Source: Allonocardiopsis opalescens (GTDB taxonomy: Bacteria; Actinomycetota; Actinomycetes; Streptosporangiales; Streptosporangiaceae). Taken from it: a DNA stretch of 64,000 nt. The position numbers and the translations under genes are program-made. Where the stretch lies: contig NZ_PVZC01000009.1 in NCBI RefSeq assembly GCF_003002095.1, forward strand, positions 1 through 64,000. Reading direction: 5' to 3'. Positions 35,752 to 43,827 of this stretch are shown piece by piece; the stretch's first letter is position 1; every line of letters starts with the position of its first letter. The notes under the pieces are model-generated. The model saw nothing but the letters and a program-made list of their open reading frames with translations, searched no databases and was not told the DNA's origin.

Positions 35752-36706
35752 GCCCGGCACTCTCCTGTTCCCGCTCGACTTCCTCGCTGGTGGGCATGGC
35801 CGGGGCGCAGGCCAGCCGGGACGCCACGATCGCGCCCGCCACATTGGCGAAGCGCAGGGTGCGCTCCAGCCCCCAGCCCGAGAGCAGGCCGTGGCAGAGC
35901 GCGCCACCGAAGGCGTCGCCGGCGCCGAGTCCGTTGAGGACCTTCACCGGGTGCACCGGCACGTCGACGGACACGCCGTCGGCGGTCGAGCCGTGCACGC
36001 CCTCGCCGCCGCGCTTGACGATCGCGGTGCCCACGCCGCGCGCGTGCAGCGCGGCCGCCGCGGCGGCGGGCTCGCGCTCCCCGACGGCCACCTCGCACTC
36101 CTCGGTGTTGCCGACGGCGAGGGTGATGTGCGGCAGGGCCTGCGCGACCCAGTCGGGCGCGTCCTCGGGGCGGTCCCACAGCATGGGCCGGTAGTCGAGG
36201 TCGAGCACGGTGATGCCGGCGCGGCCGCGCGCCCGCAGCGCGGCGAGGGTGGCCGCGCGCGAGGGCTCGGTGGACAGGCCGGTGACCGTGACCCAGAACA
36301 CGGCGGCGTCGCGGATCGCGTCGAGGTCGAGCTCTTCGGGGTGGATCACCAGGTCGGGCGCGAGCGGCCGCCGGTAGAAGTACAGCGGGAAGCGGTCCGG
36401 CGGGAAGATCTCGCAGAAGGTGATGGGGGTGGGCAGCCCGGCGACGGGGGTGACGTAGCGGTCGTCGACCCCGTAGCCGCGCAGCTCCCGGTGGATGTAG
36501 GTGCCGAAGGGGTCGTCGCCGGTGCGGCTGATCACGGCCGAGCGGCGGCCGTGCCGGGCGGCGGCGACCGCGACGTTGGTGGCGCTGCCGCCGAGGTACT
36601 TGCCGAAGCTCTCCACGTCGGCGAGGCCGACGCCCACCTGGTCGGGGTAGAGGTCGACCCCGATCCTGCCCATGGTGAGCACCTCGAAGGGCCCGTCCCC
36701 GCTCAT
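35744..36706 (-). CDS. iolC: 5-dehydro-2-deoxygluconokinase
   Basis: A 320-residue PfkB/ribokinase-family sugar kinase: EVLTMGRIGVDLYPDQVGVG at the start, KYLGGSATNVAVAAARHGRR (first PfkB signature), and NGLGAGDAFGGALCHGLLSG (second signature with the catalytic Asp of GAGDAF). It phosphorylates the product of IolB. It overlaps iolE by four bases and the aldolase by eight. Confidence 0.92.
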   Translation of the reverse strand: MSGDGPFEVLTMGRIGVDLYPDQVGVGLADVESFGKYLGGSATNVAVAAARHGRRSAVISRTGDDPFGTYIHRELRGYGVDDRYVTPVAGLPTPITFCEIFPPDRFPLYFYRRPLAPDLVIHPEELDLDAIRDAAVFWVTVTGLSTEPSRAATLAALRARGRAGITVLDLDYRPMLWDRPEDAPDWVAQALPHITLAVGNTEECEVAVGEREPAAAAAALHARGVGTAIVKRGGEGVHGSTADGVSVDVPVHPVKVLNGLGAGDAFGGALCHGLLSGWGLERTLRFANVAGAIVASRLACAPAMPTSEEVEREQESAGHG

Positions 36707-37578
36707 GCCAGCACCGCCTTGAGGTGGGCGAGGCTGCGCTCGACGTCGGTGACGGGGCCGCGCCCGGCCGGCTCGGCGGTGAGCACGGTGTCCTGCTCCA
36801 GTACGTACCAGCCGGTGTAGCCGGCGGCGGCCAGCAGCCGCAGGATCTCGGCGATGTCGATGTCGCCGTCGCCGAGCGGGCGGTAGATACCCTGGCGGAC
36901 GGCATCGGTGTAGCCGGTCTCGCCGCGCCGCACCCGTTCGGCGAGCGCGGCGTCGACGTCCTTGAGGTGGACGTGGCCGATGCGGTCGGCGGCCCGGCGG
37001 GTGAGCTCGACCGGGTCGGTGCCGCCGATGAGCAGGTGGCCGGTGTCCAGGCAGAGGCCGATGCGGGAGTCGGCCAGGACGCGGTCGACCTCGGCGCGGC
37101 GCTCGACCATCGTGCCGACGTGGGGGTGCAGCACGGCGGTGACGCCATCGGCGGCGGCGCGCTCAGCGATCCGGTCGAGGTTGCCCAGCAGCGCGGCCCA
37201 GCCCTCGCCGTCGAGTTCGGGCCGCTCGTCGTAGCCGTCCAGGCCGGTGGCGGCGGCCAGCACCAGCACTCCGGCGCCGGAGGCGGTGAAGGCGGCCAGT
37301 TCGGTCTCGATGGCGGGGAGCGGGTCGGCGGCGGGGTCGTGCAGTACGGCGGGCACGAAGCCGCCGACGGCGGCCAGGCCGTGGCCGGCGAGCGCCGCCG
37401 CGCGCTCGGCCGGGCCGGCGGGCAGGAAGCCCTCGGGCCCGAACTCGGTGGCGGCCAGTCCGGCCGCGCGCATCTCGGTGAGCACCCGTTCGGGGTCGAG
37501 CTGGTGTCCCCAGCCGGGGACCTCGCACACGCCCCAGGAGATGGGGGCGCCGGCGATGAGTGGTGTGCTGGCCGTCAC
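36703..37578 (-). CDS. iolE: Inosose dehydratase-like sugar isomerase/epimerase
   Basis: A 291-residue xylose-isomerase-like TIM barrel. It starts TPLIAGAPISWGVCEVPGWG, which is the IolE signature, and has AVLHPHVGTMVERRAEVDRV, IGLCLDTGHLLIGGTDPVEL and IGHVHLKDVD with the metal-binding Asp and His residues. It should dehydrate 2-keto-myo-inositol. GTG 37578 is chosen on similarity and AAAGGCGAGG upstream. It starts the tightly overlapping iolE-iolC-aldolase run. Confidence 0.9.
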   Translation of the reverse strand: MTASTPLIAGAPISWGVCEVPGWGHQLDPERVLTEMRAAGLAATEFGPEGFLPAGPAERAAALAGHGLAAVGGFVPAVLHDPAADPLPAIETELAAFTASGAGVLVLAAATGLDGYDERPELDGEGWAALLGNLDRIAERAAADGVTAVLHPHVGTMVERRAEVDRVLADSRIGLCLDTGHLLIGGTDPVELTRRAADRIGHVHLKDVDAALAERVRRGETGYTDAVRQGIYRPLGDGDIDIAEILRLLAAAGYTGWYVLEQDTVLTAEPAGRGPVTDVERSLAHLKAVLA

Positions 37579-37604
37579 GACCTCGCCTTTCCGGGCTCGC
37601 GGTG

Positions 37605-37630
37605 CCCGCGTCCGCAGGAGTGGACGCGGG
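37605..37630 (-). terminator. Hairpin between iolG and iolE
   Basis: CCCGCGTCC-N8-GGACGCGGG, a perfect 9-bp stem 27 bases before the iolE start. It could end iolG transcripts or attenuate read-through into iolE. The 307-base gap 37579-37885 also contains repeat copy A. Confidence 0.45.
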
Positions 37631-37707
37631 TCCCGGTCAGATGGACGCCGCCACAGTGCCACAGGCCGCGACCTGCGGCCACGCGCTCGTCCACAGGGCG
37701 GGGCCGC

Positions 37708-37810
37708 GCGACCGACTTATCCACAACCCGCCGGTAACCCCTCCCCGCGGCACATGGCGCCGCGGGATACTGGATGTGGGGTCGCCCCCCTGGGAGGGCG
37801 GGGGATGTCC
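37708..37810 (+). repeat. Dispersed ~100-bp intergenic repeat, copy A
   Basis: The segment begins GCGACCGACTTATCCACAAC and ends in CCCCCCTGGGAGGGCGGGG. It aligns along its length with the reverse complement of 42405-42506 (copy B), with scattered substitutions and two or three gaps. It contains TTATCCACA, a perfect match to the DnaA-box consensus. It lies between iolG and iolE and does not encode protein. Confidence 0.65.
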
Positions 37811-37885
37811 GCGGGGCCTTGTTGAGGTGCGGACCGGTGCGGGTGGCGGTGCGCGGAGCGGCGGCCGGGTCCGGTGGGTGGGGGT

Positions 37886-38905
37886 TCACGGGATGTCGGC
37901 CAGGCGGACGGGGCGGCCCTGGACGCGGGAGAGGCTGGCTGCCTCGGCGATGCGGGCGGCCTGGAGGGCGTCGTGCACCGTGGCCAGGTCCGCGCCGTCG
38001 CCCTTGCCGGCGACGAGTTCGGCGAAGGCGGTGAGTTCGGCGACGTAGGCGCCCCGGAAGCGCTCCATGAAGCTCTGGTAGACCGGCCCCTCGGGCGCGG
38101 GCACCCCGGGCTGGACCGAGCGCAGGGGCAGGCGGCCGTCCAGACCGACCGCGATGCTGTCGTCGGAGCCGAGCAGTTCGAGCCGCACGTCGTGGCCGCC
38201 GCCGTTGTAGCGGGTGGCCGAGGCGGTGGCCAGGGTGTCGTCGTCCAGGCGCAGCACGGTGATGGCGGTGTCGACGTCGCCGGCGGCCGCGAAGTAGTCG
38301 GCGCCCCGGTTGGCGCCGATCGCGTGCACCTCGACGGCCTCTCGGCCAGTGGTCCACCGGATGATGTCGAAGTCGTGGATGCTGCAGTCGCGCAGCAGCC
38401 CGCCGGACCCGGGCACGTACCCGGCCGGCGGCGGGCTGGCGTCGAGCGTGGTGGCGCGCACGGTGTGCAGCCAGCCGAGCCCGCCGCCGGCCACCGCGGC
38501 CCGCGCGGCCCGGTACCCGGTGTCGAAGCGCCGCTGGAAGCCGATGACCACCGGGGTGGTCGCGGTCTCCAGCCGCCGCACCACGGACCTGGTCTGCTCG
38601 ATGTCGACGGCCACCGGCTTCTCGCACAGCACCGGGACGCCGTCGGCGGCGCTGCGCACGATCAGCGGGGCGTGCGCGTCGGTGGCGGTCGCGATGACCA
38701 GGCCGTCGATCCCGGCGCCGAACAGGTCGTCGGGCCCCTCCACCGCCTCGACCTGCGCGCCCTCCGCCCGCAGTTCGGCGGCGGCGCTCGCGGCGCGGTC
38801 CGGGTCGATATCGGCAAGGACCAGCGACTCGACGGGCGCCAGCCCGCTCAGCGTCGCGGCGTGCAGCCGGCCGATCCGGCCCACTCCGGCCAGTCCGATG
38901 CGCAT
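37886..38905 (-). CDS. iolG: myo-Inositol 2-dehydrogenase
   Basis: A 339-residue Gfo/Idh/MocA oxidoreductase, NAD-dependent, catalysing the first step of inositol breakdown. It has RIGLAGVGRIGRLHAATLSG (nucleotide loop), VLCEKPVAVDIEQTRSVVRR with the conserved EKP lysine, and GGLLRDCSIHDFDIIRWTTG carrying the catalytic Asp/His pair. ATG 38905 has GGAGGCA at the right distance. The divergent GntR gene and the operator between them point to local repression. Confidence 0.92.
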   Translation of the reverse strand: MRIGLAGVGRIGRLHAATLSGLAPVESLVLADIDPDRAASAAAELRAEGAQVEAVEGPDDLFGAGIDGLVIATATDAHAPLIVRSAADGVPVLCEKPVAVDIEQTRSVVRRLETATTPVVIGFQRRFDTGYRAARAAVAGGGLGWLHTVRATTLDASPPPAGYVPGSGGLLRDCSIHDFDIIRWTTGREAVEVHAIGANRGADYFAAAGDVDTAITVLRLDDDTLATASATRYNGGGHDVRLELLGSDDSIAVGLDGRLPLRSVQPGVPAPEGPVYQSFMERFRGAYVAELTAFAELVAGKGDGADLATVHDALQAARIAEAASLSRVQGRPVRLADIP

Positions 38906-38966
38906 GTGGTGTGCCTCCCAACCCGTGGCCGCTTCCCGACCGAGACTTGTGCACCCGCCCGGCCAG

Positions 38967-38987
38967 TGTCAATAGTTTGTCTTAACA
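38967..38987. promoter_or_regulatory. IolR-type operator and iolG promoter
   Basis: TGTCTTAACA at 38978-38987 fits the KGWCHTRACA motif known for the Corynebacterium glutamicum GntR-type IolR repressor at all ten positions. On the minus strand a TTGACA hexamer (38972-38967) nearby is the likely iolG -35. A TAGAAT -10 for the divergent regulator lies at 39019-39024. Confidence 0.65.
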
Positions 38988-39134
38988 TTCTGACATCTGC
39001 AGGAAACCTGCCGCCGGCTAGAATGGCCGCCGACGGTGCGGAGCGGACGGCAACCTCCCGCCCGCGCCCCGCTTCGAGGAGCCCCCGTTGGACACACCCT
39101 GCAGTCCGGCCCGCCGCACAACCCCGGGCCGACG

Positions 39135-39875
39135 ATGACCGGGCTCTCCGTCGAGATCGACCGCTCCAGCCCGGTCCCGCTGTACTTCCAGGTCGCCCAG
39201 CACATCGAGCGCGAGATCGAGGAGGGCAGGCTGGCGCCCGGCGCGCGGCTGGACAACGAGATCCAGCTCGCCGACCAGCTGGGCCTGTCCCGCCCCACCA
39301 TGCGCCGCGCCATTCAGGAGTTGGTGAACAAGGGCCTGCTGGTGCGCAAGCGGGGCGTCGGCACCCAGGTCGTACACGGCCAGATCAAGCGCCCCGTCAA
39401 GCTGACCAGCCTCTTCGACGACCTCACCCGCGCCAACCAGCGGCCCCGTACCGAGGTGCTGGCGCACGACGCCGTCGCCGCGCCCGACTCCATCTCGGTC
39501 GAGCTGAACCTGCGCCCCGGCGACACGGTGGTGCGGCTGAAGCGGCTGCGCTGGGCCGCCGACGAACCGCTCGCCATCATGCACAACTGGCTGCCGGCCG
39601 AGCTGTGCCCCTTCTCCGCCCAGCGCCTCAGCGAACTCGGCCTGTACCCGCTGCTGCGCTCCTCCGGGGTGAACATGCGGGTCGCCAAGCAGCGCATCGG
39701 CGCGCGGGCCGCCACCGCGGAGGAGGCCCGCCTGCTCGGGGTCAAGCGCGGCGCCGCCGTGCTGACGATGACCCGCACCGCCTTCGACGACTCCGGCGAC
39801 GCGGTGGAGTTCGGCGACCACATCTACCGCTCCGACAGCTACTCCTTCGAAGTCACCCTGGTCGACCAGCCCTAG
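39135..39875 (+). CDS. iolR: GntR-family (UTRA domain) regulator of the inositol genes
   Basis: A 246-residue HutC-type GntR protein. The N-terminal winged helix contains VPLYFQVAQHIEREIEEGRL and LADQLGLSRPTMRRAIQELV; the C-terminal UTRA ligand domain has GDTVVRLKRLRWAADEPLAI and EFGDHIYRSDSYSFEVTLVD. It is divergent from iolG, with the IolR-type motif between them. The symbol is assigned by position, since C. glutamicum IolR is also a GntR protein. An inositol intermediate is the probable inducer. ATG 39135 is the first Met of the conserved part. Confidence 0.8.
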   Translation: MTGLSVEIDRSSPVPLYFQVAQHIEREIEEGRLAPGARLDNEIQLADQLGLSRPTMRRAIQELVNKGLLVRKRGVGTQVVHGQIKRPVKLTSLFDDLTRANQRPRTEVLAHDAVAAPDSISVELNLRPGDTVVRLKRLRWAADEPLAIMHNWLPAELCPFSAQRLSELGLYPLLRSSGVNMRVAKQRIGARAATAEEARLLGVKRGAAVLTMTRTAFDDSGDAVEFGDHIYRSDSYSFEVTLVDQP

Positions 39876-40012
39876 GCCCGCTCGCCACGCCCGAGCGCCG
39901 CGCGCGCCGCCGGTGCGGCCCGCGCGGCCGCGCCCGCGCGTCCCGTCGGCGTGACCGCGCGCATGATCGGGTAGGGGGCGCCCAGGTCAGAGACGGTACG
40001 GGGGAGGCGCAC

Positions 40013-41008
40013 ATGCCACGGCCGATGTGGACCGGGACCCTTGAGTTCGGCTTGGTGAACGTGCCCGTCGAACTGTATTCGGCGACGATCGACCTGCGTC
40101 CCCGCTTCCACCAGTTCCAGCGCGGCACCACCGACCGGATCCGCTACCGGCGCGTCAACGAGCGCACCGGCAAGGAGGTCTCCTTCGACGACATCGTCAA
40201 GGGGGTGGAGGTCGAGAAGGGCAGCTACGTGTTCCTGGAGTCGGAGGAGCTGGACGAGATCGCCCCCGGCCGCTCGCAGTCGCTGCAGATCTCCGACTTC
40301 GTGGACGCCGCCGACATCGACCCGATCTACTACCAGAAGACGTACTACCTCGGCCCGGGCGACAAGGGCGCCCGCCGCGCCTACACCCTGCTGCGCGAGG
40401 CGATGACGCGCGCGGGCAAGATCGGGATCGCCCGGCTGGTGATGCGCAACAAGGAGTACCTGGCCGCGGTCCGCCCCGAGCGCGGCATCCTCACCCTGGA
40501 GACCCTGTTCTTCCACGACGAGATCCGCGACCCCGAGGAGCAGATGGGCGCGGTGCCCGAGCGGTCCGACGCCAAGAAGCGCGAGATCGACACCGCCGTC
40601 CAGCTGATCGAGGCGATGACGGTCGCCTGGAAGCCAGACGACTACACCGACAGCTACCGCGCCGCCGTCGACAAGCTGGTCGTGTCCAAGCGGCGCGGCC
40701 GCAAGATGAAGGCCCAGCCGGCGCCCGCCGCCGCCACGAACGTGGTCGACCTGGTGGACGCGCTGGAGGCGAGCGTGAAGAACCGGGGCCGCGGCCGCCG
40801 GGCCGCGGGCGGCGGCCGCTCCGGCGGGCAGGGCGCGGCGGCGCGCGGCGGCGGGAAGCAGGGGCCCGACCTGTCGGCGCTGCCCAAGAAGCGGCTGCTG
40901 GACATGGCCCGCGAGCTGGGCGTCACCGGCCGCACCACGATGACGCGCACCGAACTCGAGGAAGCGGTGACGCGGGCGTCGGCGTCCGGCCGCAAGGCCG
41001 CCTCGTGA
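40013..41008 (+). CDS. ku: Non-homologous end-joining protein Ku
   Basis: A 331-residue bacterial Ku, the homodimeric ring that binds double-strand DNA ends. It begins MPRPMWTGTLEFGLVNVPVE, and has VKGVEVEKGSYVFLESEELD, DPIYYQKTYYLGPGDKGARR and MTVAWKPDDYTDSYRAAVD, all conserved. A Gly/Arg-rich linker (about 265-290) leads to a C-terminal SAP/Rho-N-like domain (LPKKRLLDMARELGVTGRTT). ATG 40013 has GGAGG five bases upstream. It overlaps the next small gene, and ligD follows. Confidence 0.95.
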   Translation: MPRPMWTGTLEFGLVNVPVELYSATIDLRPRFHQFQRGTTDRIRYRRVNERTGKEVSFDDIVKGVEVEKGSYVFLESEELDEIAPGRSQSLQISDFVDAADIDPIYYQKTYYLGPGDKGARRAYTLLREAMTRAGKIGIARLVMRNKEYLAAVRPERGILTLETLFFHDEIRDPEEQMGAVPERSDAKKREIDTAVQLIEAMTVAWKPDDYTDSYRAAVDKLVVSKRRGRKMKAQPAPAAATNVVDLVDALEASVKNRGRGRRAAGGGRSGGQGAAARGGGKQGPDLSALPKKRLLDMARELGVTGRTTMTRTELEEAVTRASASGRKAAS

Positions 41009-41190
41009 CGGCGCCCGCCGGGCCCGGCTGCCTGCCGTGCGCGCGGGGCTGGGAGCACTGCCACGGCACCCTGGTCGAGCACGCCGACGGGACCGCGGAG
41101 TGCACCACAGGGCCGGACTGCCCGCCCGACGCGGAGCTGCACGGGTCGGCGGGGCCGTGCGCGGGGCTGCTGCCCGGCTGCGGCTGCTGA
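41005..41190 (+). CDS. Cys-rich microprotein coupled to ku
   Basis: A 61-residue protein with eight cysteines (9, 12, 19, 33, 39, 52, 59, 61) and four histidines; CLPCARGWEHCHGTLVEHAD and CGC at the end suggest zinc binding. Its GTG overlaps the ku stop by four bases (GTGA), so it is translationally coupled, and ligD follows 36 bases later. I know no function. The position makes an accessory role in end joining possible. Confidence 0.6.
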   Translation: MTAPAGPGCLPCARGWEHCHGTLVEHADGTAECTTGPDCPPDAELHGSAGPCAGLLPGCGC

Positions 41191-41226
41191 GGGGCGCCGC
41201 GCCCCGGGGGGCGGCGCGGCGAGCGG

Positions 41227-42279
41227 ATGGACGCGCCGCAGGGCGCATCGGGGGGTCGATTCATGGACGGCACGCGCACCGGCGCGGGGGGCGAGCGGCG
41301 CGGCGCCCAGGTCAGGCCGCTGCCCCGGCTGCGGCCGATGCTGGCGGTCCCCGGCGGGCTCCCGTCCGAGGACCGGGACTTCGAGTACGGCTACGAGTTC
41401 AAGTGGGACGGTGTGCGCGCGCTCGTCTACCTGGACGGGCGCACCACCCGGCTGTGGTCGCGCAGCGACCGCGACATCACCGCGGTCTATCCCGAGCTGA
41501 CGCGGCTGCACCGGTCGACCGGGCGGCGGCGCCTGGTGCTGGACGGCGAGGTCGTCGCCTTCGACGGCGAGGGCCGTCCGGACTTCGGCACCCTCCAGCG
41601 GCGGATGCACGTCCAGCGGCCGGGCCAGGCCCTGCTGGCCGAGGTCCCCGTCTACCTGCTGCTGTTCGACCTGCTGCACATGGACGGCCGCGACACCATG
41701 CGGCTGGGCTACGCCGACCGGCGGGCCGTGCTGGAGGGGATCGGTCCGCGCGACGAGCGCTGCCAGGTGCCGTCCTCCTTCCACGGCGGCGGCAGCGGTG
41801 TGCTGGCCGCCAGTCTGGAGCGCGGCCTGGAGGGGGTGGTGGCCAAGCGGCTGGACGCCCCCTACCGGCCCGGCCGCCGCTCGCCAAACTGGATCAAGGT
41901 GAAGAACTTCCGTACCCAGGAGGTGGTGGTGGGAGGGTGGCGGCCCGGCGCGGGCCGGCGGCGGGACACCATCGGCTCGCTCCTGCTCGGGCTGCCCGGG
42001 GAGGGCGGGCTGCGCTACGTAGGCCATGTGGGGACCGGCTTCAGCGACGAGGCGCTGGAATCGCTGACCGCCCGGCTCGCGCGCCTGGAGCAGGCCGATA
42101 GCCCGTTCGAGCGGCCGCTCCCCCGCGCGCACGCGCGCGACGCCCGCTGGGTGCGCCCGGAGCTGGTGGGCGAGGTGCGGTACGGCGAGTGGACCCAGGA
42201 CGGCATGCTGCGCCACCCGTCGTGGCGGGGCCTGCGCCCCGACGTGGACCCCGGCGCGGTGCGCCCGGAGCCGGAATGA
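41227..42279 (+). CDS. ligD: ATP-dependent DNA ligase, LigD ligase-domain type
   Basis: A 350-residue ligase with the adenylation motif I FKWDGVRA (Lys59), LVLDGEVVAFD (motif III), EGVVAKRL (motif IV) and WIKVKNFRTQEVVVGGW (motif V), followed by an OB fold (LRYVGHVGTGF). It lacks the polymerase and 3'-phosphoesterase domains of mycobacterial LigD, so those functions must be elsewhere. It follows ku, hence a role in NHEJ. The start may be ATG 41227 or the internal ATG 41263. Confidence 0.9.
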   Translation: MDAPQGASGGRFMDGTRTGAGGERRGAQVRPLPRLRPMLAVPGGLPSEDRDFEYGYEFKWDGVRALVYLDGRTTRLWSRSDRDITAVYPELTRLHRSTGRRRLVLDGEVVAFDGEGRPDFGTLQRRMHVQRPGQALLAEVPVYLLLFDLLHMDGRDTMRLGYADRRAVLEGIGPRDERCQVPSSFHGGGSGVLAASLERGLEGVVAKRLDAPYRPGRRSPNWIKVKNFRTQEVVVGGWRPGAGRRRDTIGSLLLGLPGEGGLRYVGHVGTGFSDEALESLTARLARLEQADSPFERPLPRAHARDARWVRPELVGEVRYGEWTQDGMLRHPSWRGLRPDVDPGAVRPEPE

Positions 42280-42404
42280 CCCCGGCGCGGCCGCTCCGGC
42301 GGGGCAGCGATGAGTTCCGCACTTTGACCGGGTCGGTACCGGGTGAGCCCGGCACCCGCGCCATCCCAGGCGCGGCTCCGCCGAGCGCGGCGCGGGAGTC
42401 GTGA

Positions 42405-42506
42405 GTAGATGCCCCGCCCGCCCAGGGGGCCACCCTCCCATCAAGCATCTCGCGATTTCGGGAGGCTTGGGGAGGGCTACCCGCCGGTTGTGGATGAACC
42501 GGTCGC
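42405..42506 (-). repeat. Dispersed ~100-bp intergenic repeat, copy B
   Basis: On the minus strand it begins GCGACCGGTTCATCCACAAC and ends GGCCCCCTGGGCGGGCGGGG, matching copy A at 37708-37810 in the opposite orientation. It fills much of the 303-base gap between ligD and the PPOX gene (42280-42582), in which I see no other element. Confidence 0.65.
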
Positions 42507-42582
42507 CGCGGCGGGGCTTGTGGACGGCCGGGTGGACGGAAGGGGCACGGATGTGCCTTCCAGGGAGCGCGAGGAGATGACG

Positions 42583-43107
42583 ATGATCGACGACACGGAC
42601 GCGACCAGGTCGGAGCCGGTGGCCGAACTGGACGCCCGGTACAGTGCCGAGGGGGCGGCGGCCACGCCGTGGAGCGCGGCGCGTGCCCGGCTGGCGGCGG
42701 CCGAGGTGTTCTGGATCTCCACGGTGCGGCCCGACGGGCGCCCGCACGTGACCCCGCTGCTGGCCGTCTGGCTGGACGGGGCGCTGTTCTTCTGCACCGG
42801 CGAGCGCGAGCGCAAGGCCCTCAACCTGGCCGCGAATCCGCACACCGTGCTGACCACCGGGGACTCCGCGCTGCGCGAGGGACTGGACGTGGTGGTGGAG
42901 GGCGAGGCGGTGCGGGTGTCCGACGAGGCGCTGCTGCACCGGCTGGCCGACGCCTACGAGGCGAAGTACGGGGCGGACTGGCGCTTCGAGGTACGCGGCG
43001 GCGTCTTCCACGGCGGGGGCGGCCCGGCCCCGGTGTTCCGGGTGGCACCGGTGACCGCCTTCGGCTTCGGCAAGGGCGCCTACAGCCAGACCCGGTGGCG
43101 GTTCTGA
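42583..43107 (+). CDS. Pyridoxamine-5'-phosphate-oxidase-fold (PPOX) protein
   Basis: A 174-residue split-barrel flavin/F420-binding family protein: FWISTVRPDGRPHVTPLLAV, then GALFFCTGERERKALNLAAN and VLTTGDSALREGLDVVVEGE. The layout matches actinobacterial PPOX/F420-dependent reductases of unknown substrate. ATG 42583 is chosen because GAGGAG lies six bases upstream; ATG 42577 is too close to it. Confidence 0.8.
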   Translation: MIDDTDATRSEPVAELDARYSAEGAAATPWSAARARLAAAEVFWISTVRPDGRPHVTPLLAVWLDGALFFCTGERERKALNLAANPHTVLTTGDSALREGLDVVVEGEAVRVSDEALLHRLADAYEAKYGADWRFEVRGGVFHGGGGPAPVFRVAPVTAFGFGKGAYSQTRWRF

Positions 43108-43145
43108 AGCGGCCGCGGCCCATCGGGACCGCGCCGCCCGATCTC

Positions 43146-43230
43146 CAAGCTTGCCGCGCCGAAGCAAGTCCAGAAACTCTTTACCCGTTGAGCCTTTGAC
43201 AAGGAAGCTTGCCGACAACAAGCTACCTTG
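43146..43230 (+). promoter_or_regulatory. Operator-like repeats upstream of the VOC gene
   Basis: CAAGGAAGCTTG (43200-43211) and CAAGCTACCTTG (43219-43230) form a 12-bp inverted repeat with one mismatch around a 7-base spacer, overlapping a TTGACA hexamer (43196-43201). A third CAAGCTTG lies at 43146-43153. No regulator gene is adjacent. Confidence 0.55.
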
Positions 43231-43282
43231 AATCGCCCTGGACCACCGGTGCGGCGCCGAGCCACCCGAAAGGAGAGACGAG

Positions 43283-43684
43283 ATGCCGACCTCGATCTTC
43301 GTGAACCTGCCGGTCCGCGATCTGAAGGTGTCGAAGGCGTTCTTCACCAGGCTGGGCTACTCCTTCGACCCGCAGTTCACCACCGCGGACGCGGCCTGCC
43401 TGGTGATCAGCGACACGATCTACGCGATGCTGCACCGGCCCGAGTCCTTCGCCCGGTTCACCCAGAAGGACGTCGCCGACGCGCGCAACGCCATCGAGGT
43501 GATCCTCGCGCTGAGCGCGGACAGCCGGGAGGCGGTCGACGAACTGGCCGACCGCGCGCTCGCCTCCGGCGGCAGCCATGCCAACGACCCCATGGACTAC
43601 GGCAACATGTACGGCCGCAGCTTCCACGACCCCGACGGGCACATGTGGGAGGTCGTCTACCTGGAGCCCGACGACGTCGAGTAG
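43283..43684 (+). CDS. VOC family (glyoxalase/bleomycin-resistance-like) protein
   Basis: A 133-residue vicinal-oxygen-chelate protein: TSIFVNLPVRDLKVSKAFFT, LGYSFDPQFT and FHDPDGHMWEVVYLEPDD at the end. The last motif (GHMWEV) is the second metal site, as in the PhnB/YaeR group. AAGGAGAG precedes the ATG. Function unknown; the operator-like repeats upstream suggest induction. Confidence 0.85.
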   Translation: MPTSIFVNLPVRDLKVSKAFFTRLGYSFDPQFTTADAACLVISDTIYAMLHRPESFARFTQKDVADARNAIEVILALSADSREAVDELADRALASGGSHANDPMDYGNMYGRSFHDPDGHMWEVVYLEPDDVE

Positions 43685-43721
43685 GTCCCGCCGCGGGCAG
43701 GGCGCGAACGCCCGAACAGCG

Positions 43722-43758
43722 GTGTGGGGAACCGCGCGACCATCGCGGTTCCCCACAC
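43722..43758. terminator. Bidirectional terminator, 15-bp stem
   Basis: GTGTGGGGAACCGCG, 7-base loop, CGCGGTTCCCCACAC: a perfect 15-bp stem between the convergent VOC and HhH-GPD genes. Confidence 0.8.
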
Positions 43759-43827
43759 GTGCTCCACCGGCCGGGCCCTGTCCCGGCCGCGGAGGCCGGC
43801 TGGGCACCGGCAGCGGCGCCCAGCGGT

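Noticed and set aside
37717-37727. Perfect DnaA box as a sign of a replication origin
   Set aside because: Only one box, inside a dispersed repeat, with no cluster, AT-rich unwinding element or dnaA/dnaN nearby.
37874-41008. A single 1044-codon frame through iolG antisense, iolR and ku
   Set aside because: Only its last 331 codons, from ATG 40013, are Ku; the rest is shadow sequence.
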